Assembly (NCBI GenBank): GCA_028291055.1
Contig: JAQGIP010000114.1
Span: 42,847-106,846 of the forward strand
Source: Caulobacter sp.
Lineage (GTDB): Bacteria; Pseudomonadota; Alphaproteobacteria; Caulobacterales; Caulobacteraceae
Reading direction: 5' to 3'
Length of the DNA: 64,000 nucleotides
Part shown: piece after piece, positions 58,701 to 64,000 of the stretch
Position numbering within the stretch: the stretch's first letter is position 1
Layout: each line of letters opens with the position of its first letter
The notes under the pieces: generated by a model
Databases searched by the model: none
Told to the model about the DNA's origin: nothing
What the model saw: the letters and a program-made list of their open reading frames with translations, nothing else
Translations under genes and position numbers: made by a program

Positions 58701-60595
58701 TGTTCACCTCCCTGCTGATCGCCAACCGGGGCGAGATCGCCCGCCGCATCATCCGCACCGCGCGGCGGCTGGGGGTGCGCACGGTGGCCGTCTATTCGCA
58801 GGCCGACGCGGGCGCGCCGCATGTGCGCGAGGCCGACGAGGCGGTGCTGATCGGCCCGGCCCCGGCGCGCGAGAGCTATCTGGTGGCCGACAAGATCCTG
58901 GCCGCCGCTCTGGCCACTGGGGCCGAGGCCATCCACCCGGGCTACGGCTTCCTGTCCGAGAACGCCGAGTTCGCCGAAGCGGTGATCGCCGCCGGCCTGA
59001 TCTGGGTCGGTCCGCCGCCCGCCGCCATCCGGGCCATGGGCCTGAAGGACGCGGCCAAGACGCTGATGTCGAACGCGGGCGTGCCGGTGACGCCGGGCTA
59101 TCTGGGCGAGGACCAGGCGCCCGAGCGGCTCCAGAAGGAGGCCGATGCGATCGGCTATCCGGTGCTGATCAAGGCCGTGGCCGGCGGCGGCGGCAAGGGC
59201 ATGCGCAAGGTCGACGCAGCAGGCGATTTCGCCGCCGCCCTGGCCAGTTGTCAGCGCGAGGCGGCGGCCAGCTTCGGCGAGGACCGGGTGCTGATCGAGA
59301 AGTACATCACGCGGCCGCGCCATATCGAGGTTCAGGTGTTCGGCGATAGCCACGGCAACGTCGTCCACCTCTATGAGCGCGACTGCTCGCTGCAGCGCCG
59401 CCACCAGAAGGTGATCGAGGAAGCCCCCGCGCCGGGCATGGACGCCGCCACCCGCGCCGCCGTCACCGACGCCGCCGTCAAGGCCGCCAAGGCGGTCAAC
59501 TATGAGGGGGCGGGGACGATCGAATTCATCGCCGACGCCAGCGACGGCCTGAAGCCGGACCGGATATGGTTCATGGAGATGAACACCCGCCTGCAGGTGG
59601 AGCATCCGGTCACCGAGATGGTGACGGGGCAGGACCTGGTGGAATGGCAGCTGCGCGTGGCGTCGGGCGAGGCCCTGCCGCTGAAGCAGGCCGAGATCAC
59701 CCTAAGCGGCTGGGCCATGGAGGCCCGCCTGTACGCTGAGAACCCCGCCACCGGCTTCCTACCCAGCACGGGGCCTCTCAGCCATTTTCGCCTGCCTGAC
59801 ATCATCGTGCGCGTTGATAGCGCGGTCGACGAGGGCGGCGTTGTGTCACCCTTCTACGATCCTATGATCGCCAAGCTGATTGCCCATGAACCCACTCGCA
59901 AAGAGGCTGCGGCGACTCTTGCCGCTGCGTGCCGTGGCGTCGAAATCTGGCCAGTGAAAACCAACGCCGCCTTCATCGGCCGTTGCGCCGCTCACGCCGA
60001 ATTCGTCGCTGGACGTATAGACACAGCGTTCATCGAGACCCACATCGCGGATCTTGTGGTGACGCCCGAGCCGAGCCGCTTCCTGTTGGAGGAAGCTGCA
60101 TTTTGCGCGACCGACCTACTCCCCCCCAGTAACGAGGCCGCACCGCCATGGTCGTCGTTGGCCGGTGCCAGAGGCTTCCGCTTGAATGCTTCGCCGCGAG
60201 ACAAGATCACTCTTTGGTTGGGCGATCGGCAACTGGAGGCTAGGCCGTCCCCGCTTGCCGACTACCAGCGAACGACTTTTACCTACGGCGATCTGATCAT
60301 CGGATTTGAAGACGGCGCTGCGTTCGAGTTTCGGACCCGCCCCATGGGCGCCGCTAGTGCGGAGGAGGTGGGAAGCGGTTCGATCGTATCGCCCATGCCC
60401 GGCAAGGTGCTGTCGGTGTCCGTGAAGGCCGGCGACACGGTCAAGAAGGGCCAGACCCTGTTCGTGCTGGAAGCCATGAAGATGGAACACGCCATGGCCG
60501 CGCCCTTCGACGGGACGGTGGCGGAGATCACGGCGGTGGCCGGGGCCCAGGTGAGTGAAGGTGTCACGCTGGCGAGACTCGAGGCGAGCGCCTAA
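58700..60595 (+). CDS. mccA: Methylcrotonoyl-CoA carboxylase, biotin-containing (alpha) subunit
   Basis: 631 aa. Biotin carboxylase (about 1-450: LLIANRGEIARRIIRTARRL, KAVAGGGGKGMRKV, FMEMNTRLQVEHPVTE). A variable linker follows, then the biotinyl domain of about 560-631 with biotinylated Lys in EAMKMEHAM (about residue 594). Converts bicarbonate and ATP to carboxybiotin and partners with MccB. Codon use changes abruptly between about 59755 and 60395 (residues about 353-565) and then returns, without breaking the frame. Confidence 0.93.
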   Translation: MFTSLLIANRGEIARRIIRTARRLGVRTVAVYSQADAGAPHVREADEAVLIGPAPARESYLVADKILAAALATGAEAIHPGYGFLSENAEFAEAVIAAGLIWVGPPPAAIRAMGLKDAAKTLMSNAGVPVTPGYLGEDQAPERLQKEADAIGYPVLIKAVAGGGGKGMRKVDAAGDFAAALASCQREAAASFGEDRVLIEKYITRPRHIEVQVFGDSHGNVVHLYERDCSLQRRHQKVIEEAPAPGMDAATRAAVTDAAVKAAKAVNYEGAGTIEFIADASDGLKPDRIWFMEMNTRLQVEHPVTEMVTGQDLVEWQLRVASGEALPLKQAEITLSGWAMEARLYAENPATGFLPSTGPLSHFRLPDIIVRVDSAVDEGGVVSPFYDPMIAKLIAHEPTRKEAAATLAAACRGVEIWPVKTNAAFIGRCAAHAEFVAGRIDTAFIETHIADLVVTPEPSRFLLEEAAFCATDLLPPSNEAAPPWSSLAGARGFRLNASPRDKITLWLGDRQLEARPSPLADYQRTTFTYGDLIIGFEDGAAFEFRTRPMGAASAEEVGSGSIVSPMPGKVLSVSVKAGDTVKKGQTLFVLEAMKMEHAMAAPFDGTVAEITAVAGAQVSEGVTLARLEASA

Positions 60596-60604
60596 ATCGG
60601 GCCC

Positions 60605-61012
60605 ATGGCGCTTCACCTGATCAAACTCTGCGTCGGCATCGACAGCGCCGATGAGTTGCGGGCCTGGCGGGCCACGCGCGCGGCCCAGGGCCACAAGTCC
60701 ATCGTGCCCACGCGCCAGACGCCCAAGCGGTTCGCCGAGCTGGTCCAGGGCGGGTCGCTCTACTGGGTGATCAAGGGCCAGGTGCTGCTGCGCCAGACCA
60801 TCCTGCGGGTCGATACGCTCGATCACGGCCAGCAGCCGTGCCGCATCGAACTGGACCCCGACCTGATCGCGGTGGCCCCGATGCCCCGGCGGCCGTTCCA
60901 GGGCTGGCGCTATCTGGAGACCAAGGATGCGCCGCCGGACCTGTCCACGGCGGAGGGCGAGCAGATGCCCGAGGCGCTCGCCAAGGAACTTCGCGAGCTG
61001 GGAGCCTGGTGA
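60605..61012 (+). CDS. DUF1489 family protein
   Basis: 135 aa. HLIKLCVGIDSADELRAWR and GGSLYWVIKGQVLLRQTIL with a proline-rich PMPRRPFQGWRYL region match the DUF1489 family, found almost only in alphaproteobacteria. No known activity. Starts 9 nt after mccA and ends 103 nt before mipZ. Confidence 0.85.
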   Translation: MALHLIKLCVGIDSADELRAWRATRAAQGHKSIVPTRQTPKRFAELVQGGSLYWVIKGQVLLRQTILRVDTLDHGQQPCRIELDPDLIAVAPMPRRPFQGWRYLETKDAPPDLSTAEGEQMPEALAKELRELGAW

Positions 61013-61042
61013 ACAATCGGCATTCGGTGAAGGTTTGTGGAC

Positions 61043-61101
61043 GAGTCACCCTGTCGCATTGACCCGACTCACCGTCAGGCCTCTGGTTAACCGTGAATAA
61101 A
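61043..61101 (+). promoter_or_regulatory. GANTC sites and near-CtrA box upstream of mipZ
   Basis: GAGTC at 61043-61047 and GACTC at 61066-61070 are CcrM methylation targets. TTAA at 61087-61090 followed by seven bases and TAAA (61098-61101) is one base off a CtrA box and overlaps the region before the ribosome binding site. In Caulobacter crescentus mipZ transcription depends on CcrM methylation, so the sites are plausible. Promoter hexamers were not assigned. Confidence 0.55.
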
Positions 61102-61115
61102 TTCGGAGGTTGTCC

Positions 61116-61946
61116 GTGAGCCAGGCGGGCGTGATCGTTATCGGCAATGAAAAGGGCGGGGCGGGCAAGTCCACCATCGCCGTGCACCTTGCCACCGCGT
61201 TGCTGCATGCGGGCGCCACGGTCGCCTTGATGGACCTGGACCTGCGCCAGTCGTCCACCGAACACTTCTTCGACCATCGCAAGGCCTGGACGGAGGCCAA
61301 GAAGGTCACCCTGCCGGCGCCGCTGCTGGTGAAGCTGGGCGAGGGCAACCACCTGGCCAAGGCGCCGGAAGCCGAGCAGGTGGCGCGCTTCCAGGAGGCC
61401 TTCCAGGAGATGTCGCCCCGGGCCGACTACATCCTCATCGACACCCCCGGCGGCGACACCGCCATTTCGCGCCTGGCCCACACCCTGGCCGACCAGATCA
61501 TCACCCCGATGAACGACAGCTTCGTCGACTTCGACATGCTCGGTCTCGTCGATCCGGTGACGCTCGAACTGACGCGCCCCAGCCTCTATTCCGAGACCGT
61601 GTGGAACGCGCGCAAGGAGCGGGCCGTGAAGACCGGCAAGCAGATCGACTGGATCGTGCTGCGCAACCGCCTGGCCTCCACCGACCCGCGCAACCGCCGC
61701 CGGCTGGACGAGCGCGTCCAGGCCCTGGCCAAGCGGGTGGGCTTCCGCATGGGGCCGGGGCTGCGCGACCGGGTGATCTATCGCGAGCTGTTCCCGTTTG
61801 GTCTTACGGTCGCCGACCTGTCGCCGAGCGTGCGTCCCGTGGCCGTATCGCTGAGCCATGTGGCGGCGCGCCAGGAGCTGCGGGCCATGATGCAGTCGCT
61901 GGGCCTGTCGCACGGCGCCGGCGAGACCCTGGTGGCGGCGGAGTAG
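61116..61946 (+). CDS. mipZ: Division-plane positioning ATPase MipZ
   Basis: 276 aa from the GTG at 61116, 5 nt after GGAGGT; a TTG at 61110 lies inside that site. Deviant Walker A GNEKGGAGKST at about 10, DLDLRQSSTEHFF, DTPGGDTAI (Walker B-like), then ITPMNDSFVDFDMLGLVDPVT and LRNRLASTDPRNRRRL, near-identical in type to Caulobacter MipZ. The ParA-like dimer forms on DNA near ParB and inhibits FtsZ, which places the division site at mid-cell. Confidence 0.96.
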   Translation: MSQAGVIVIGNEKGGAGKSTIAVHLATALLHAGATVALMDLDLRQSSTEHFFDHRKAWTEAKKVTLPAPLLVKLGEGNHLAKAPEAEQVARFQEAFQEMSPRADYILIDTPGGDTAISRLAHTLADQIITPMNDSFVDFDMLGLVDPVTLELTRPSLYSETVWNARKERAVKTGKQIDWIVLRNRLASTDPRNRRRLDERVQALAKRVGFRMGPGLRDRVIYRELFPFGLTVADLSPSVRPVAVSLSHVAARQELRAMMQSLGLSHGAGETLVAAE

Positions 61947-61983
61947 CGCGCCTAAGGCCTTCGGGCATGCTACCGAGAGGCCC

Positions 61984-62415
61984 ATGGGCTATCTGATCCC
62001 CCTTCTTGTGCTCGCCGGCGTCGGCTGGTGGGCCTATGCGAAATACAAACCCTTCCTGCAACGCGGCGAGGTGCGCATCGCCGCGGCGGTGGGGTCGGTG
62101 ATGGCCTTCGCCGGCGCGGCCTTCTCCGCCACCCGCGAGGCGTGGCTGAATACGGTGATCCTGGCGGCGCTCGGCCTATGGATGGCGTTCGCCGCCAGGG
62201 CAGGGCGCAGCGGTCCGGTCCAGGGCGTGGTGCGCGGTAGCGGTCCCAGCCTGGAAGAGGCGCGCCAGATCCTGGGCGTCAGCGCGAACGCCTCGTCCAA
62301 GGATATCCAGGACGCCTATGTGCGGCTGATCCGCATGGCCCACCCCGACAGCGGCGGCACCACGGGCCTGGCCGCGCAGCTGAACGCGGCCCGGGACAAA
62401 CTGCTGAAGTCTTAG
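61984..62415 (+). CDS. Membrane-anchored J-domain protein
   Basis: 143 aa. Two N-terminal membrane helices (about 2-17 and 32-66 as hydrophobic stretches). The C-terminal J-like domain of about 85-140 has EEARQILGVSANASSKDIQDAY and the HPD tripeptide in MAHPDSGG. HPD is needed to stimulate DnaK, so a co-chaperone role at the inner membrane is likely. 37 nt after mipZ, possibly cotranscribed, an order seen in other Caulobacterales as far as I know. Confidence 0.82.
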   Translation: MGYLIPLLVLAGVGWWAYAKYKPFLQRGEVRIAAAVGSVMAFAGAAFSATREAWLNTVILAALGLWMAFAARAGRSGPVQGVVRGSGPSLEEARQILGVSANASSKDIQDAYVRLIRMAHPDSGGTTGLAAQLNAARDKLLKS

Positions 62416-62420
62416 ACCTG

Positions 62421-62582
62421 TATCCTTCTCCCCTCGCGGGAGAAGGTGTCGACGCAGTCGACGGATGAGGGGGCGCGACAGTCGTCCAACAAGCACTCGA
62501 CGTCATGCGAAGCGGAATCCGCCTTCACCCCCTCAACCGTCATCCTTCGGATGCCACCTTCTCCCGCGAGGGGAGAAGGATA
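62421..62582. repeat. Inverted repeat, CCTTCTCCCCTCGCGGGAGAAGG family
   Basis: Arms 62421-62451 and 62553-62582 are reverse complements (TATCCTTCTCCCCTCGCGGG and its mirror). A weaker second pair, GACGGATGAGGGGG against CCCCCTCAACCGTC, continues inward. Placed between convergent mipZ-side and dacA-side genes. The CCTTCTCCC/GGGAGAAGG motif is common between genes in alphaproteobacteria; the 182-nt gap holds nothing else. Confidence 0.85.
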
Positions 62583-62597
62583 ACAGGGTGTGTCGCC

Positions 62598-63998
62598 TCA
62601 GTGCCCCGGCGCGATGACCTGGCAGACCTGGTTCTGAGCGGCGAGGGTGCGGCAGGCCTTCTGGGCTTCCGAGGCGGTCATGCCGCCGAAGCGGGCGCGG
62701 AACTGCCCTTGCACGGCGTCTTCCACGAACCCCTCGGCCTGGGCGAACATGTTGCCGAAGCGGCGGTCGATCAGGTCGACCTGGGCGCGGGCCTGTGAGC
62801 GGCCCCGGAAGGCGCCGACCTGAACGGCCCACTCGCCCTTGGGCGGCGCCACGACCTTCGGCGGGGCCTTGGCGACGACCACCTTGGGCGGCGCAGCCTT
62901 CACCGGCGCGGGCGCCTGCCGGGCCTGGTCCATGGAGGCATAGGTGCGGACCGGCGCGGAGGGGCGATCGGGGATCGGCGACATGCGCGCGATATTGACC
63001 TGGGGGGCCGTGGGATTGCTGGTCAGCTGGATCTCGGAGCCCTGCGAAGAGCCGTAGTTGGGCGAGGATCCGTAGTTTGCCTGGGCATACTGGCTCGGCG
63101 GCGGCGCGGCGGGCGCCTGGGGCTCGAACAGGTTCTGGGCCACGGTGATGCGTTCACCGCGTGAGCGGCGGTCCATGATGTCGAAGCCGGTCAGCAACAG
63201 GCTCTGGACGTTGGCGTCGCGGGCGCCGGAGGACGAGCCGCCCATCACCACCACGATCAGCCGGCGGCCGTCACGCACGGCCGAGGCGGCCAGGTTGAAG
63301 CCCGACGCCGTGGTGTAGCCGGTCTTCAGGCCATCCACGCCGGGGAAGCGGCCCAGCAGGCCGTTGTGGTTGTTCATGCTCACGCCCCGATAGGTGAAGG
63401 AGCGGATGTTGAAGAAGCTGTAGTATTGCGGGAAGTCGCGCATCACGGCGCGCGACAGGGTGGCGATGTCGCGGGCGGTGGAGATCTGGCGGCTGTCGGG
63501 CAGGCCCGAGGCGTTGACGAAGCGGGTCTCGCTCATGCCCAGCTCCTGGGCGCGCAGCGTCATCAGGGCGGCGAAACGGCTCTCGCTGCCGCCCAGCTTT
63601 TCGGCCAGGGCGACGGCCATGTCGTTGGCGGACTTCACCGCGATCGCCCGCATGGCGTCGTCGACGGTGATCTGGTCGCCGGCGGAAAGGCCCAGCTTGG
63701 TCGGCGCCTGGGCGGCCGCGTGGGAGGAGACGGTGATCAGGTCGTCGGGGCGCAGGCGGCCTTCCGACAGGGCCTCGAACGCCAGGTACAGCGTCATGAT
63801 CTTGGTGATCGACGCGGGATACCGTGGGCTGTCCGAGCGTTTTGCGTACATCACCTCGCCGGTGTTGGCGTCGAGCACGATCGCCGCGTAGCGGGGCTCG
63901 GCGGCCGGGAGCTGCAGGTAGGGAATCTGCGCCTGTGCCTGGGTAAGGGCGCCTTGCGGGGCCAGGATGCTGAGCGCGAGGCCCAGGGCCAGGAACAC
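62598..63998 (-). CDS. dacA: D-alanyl-D-alanine carboxypeptidase with C-terminal SPOR domain (5' end at window edge)
   Basis: At least 466 aa; the true start may lie beyond the window, as only a GTG at 63998 is visible and the hydrophobic stretch MFLALGLALSIL may be the tail of a longer signal. Penicillin-binding motifs are in order: SITK (SxxK, about 61), SAND (SxN, about 118) and KTGYT (KTG, about 221). The Ser/Pro/Ala-rich linker and a final SPOR domain (WAVQVGAFRGRSQARAQVDL) bind denuded peptidoglycan at the division site. Trims pentapeptides. Confidence 0.9.
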   Translation of the reverse strand: MFLALGLALSILAPQGALTQAQAQIPYLQLPAAEPRYAAIVLDANTGEVMYAKRSDSPRYPASITKIMTLYLAFEALSEGRLRPDDLITVSSHAAAQAPTKLGLSAGDQITVDDAMRAIAVKSANDMAVALAEKLGGSESRFAALMTLRAQELGMSETRFVNASGLPDSRQISTARDIATLSRAVMRDFPQYYSFFNIRSFTYRGVSMNNHNGLLGRFPGVDGLKTGYTTASGFNLAASAVRDGRRLIVVVMGGSSSGARDANVQSLLLTGFDIMDRRSRGERITVAQNLFEPQAPAAPPPSQYAQANYGSSPNYGSSQGSEIQLTSNPTAPQVNIARMSPIPDRPSAPVRTYASMDQARQAPAPVKAAPPKVVVAKAPPKVVAPPKGEWAVQVGAFRGRSQARAQVDLIDRRFGNMFAQAEGFVEDAVQGQFRARFGGMTASEAQKACRTLAAQNQVCQVIAPGH

Positions 63999-64000
63999 GC

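Noticed and set aside
1..64000. CRISPR arrays, prophage or complete insertion sequences
   Set aside because: No regularly spaced direct repeats, integrase or intact transposase genes were seen; only the IS481-type tail at 22.3 kb.

Overview
The window is GC-rich, densely coded chromosomal DNA from an alphaproteobacterium of the Caulobacterales, most likely Caulobacteraceae (Caulobacter/Phenylobacterium group). The marker genes are the flagellar checkpoint regulator fliX divergent from flgI-flgJ-flbY, the polar organiser popZ between a TolC-type outer membrane gene and valS, the division-site ATPase mipZ, kynBU, and CtrA-like (TTAA-N7-TTAA) and CcrM (GANTC) motifs. It contains two tRNA genes (Asn and Cys), no complete insertion sequence, no CRISPR array and no prophage.

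Layout. 0-4 kb: TetR regulator, the flgI operon, fliX, dksA. 3.9-7.5 kb: a tandem pair of TIR/TolB-like/TPR proteins whose only sensible initiation codons are both ATT. 7.6-14.3 kb: gltX, a secreted TPR-like protein, a LOG-family hydrolase, a lipoprotein coupled to an Atm1-type ABC exporter, and a zeta-like kinase with a small overlapping partner. 14.3-18.6 kb: RND efflux permease and adaptor. 18.9-22.3 kb: kynB-kynU, a glyoxalase and an SDR. 22.3-23.2 kb: a scar made of a broken GIY-YIG nuclease gene and an IS481-type transposase tail, palindromic repeats, tRNA-Asn, and a gene-free stretch with a perfect CtrA box. 23.2-28.9 kb: XRE and AraC regulators, a putative zincin, and a leader peptide/attenuator in front of two small ACT-like proteins. 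29-35 kb: tRNA-Cys, a degenerate Pcm, TolC, popZ, valS. 35-45 kb: acyl-CoA ligase, OsmC proteins, a hydrolase lacking its nucleophile, an amidase, an ArsR/SRPBCC pair. 45-55 kb: glycine-zipper proteins, an RNA methyltransferase, a radical SAM protein, a lytic transglycosylase, a uracil-DNA glycosylase, Tam, and a cNMP/patatin protein. 55-61 kb: the leucine-degradation genes mccB-liuC-(DUF3667)-mccA. 61-64 kb: mipZ, a J-domain protein, and a DacA-type carboxypeptidase running off the window.

The most unusual observations are: (1) the attenuator with a Thr/Ile/Met-rich leader peptide that controls only two ACT-like proteins; (2) the ATT-started TIR paralogs with duplicated promoters; (3) the CtrA box plus minus-strand terminator in the 22.8-23.2 kb gap, a candidate small RNA; (4) large inverted repeats, different in sequence, filling every sizeable convergent gap; (5) a codon-usage mosaic inside mccA; (6) three enzymes with degenerate catalytic motifs (the Pcm, S9-like and OsmC proteins).

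Coordinates were read by eye. Start codons were moved from the longest reading frame wherever signal peptides, ribosome binding sites or family N-termini pointed to a better start.
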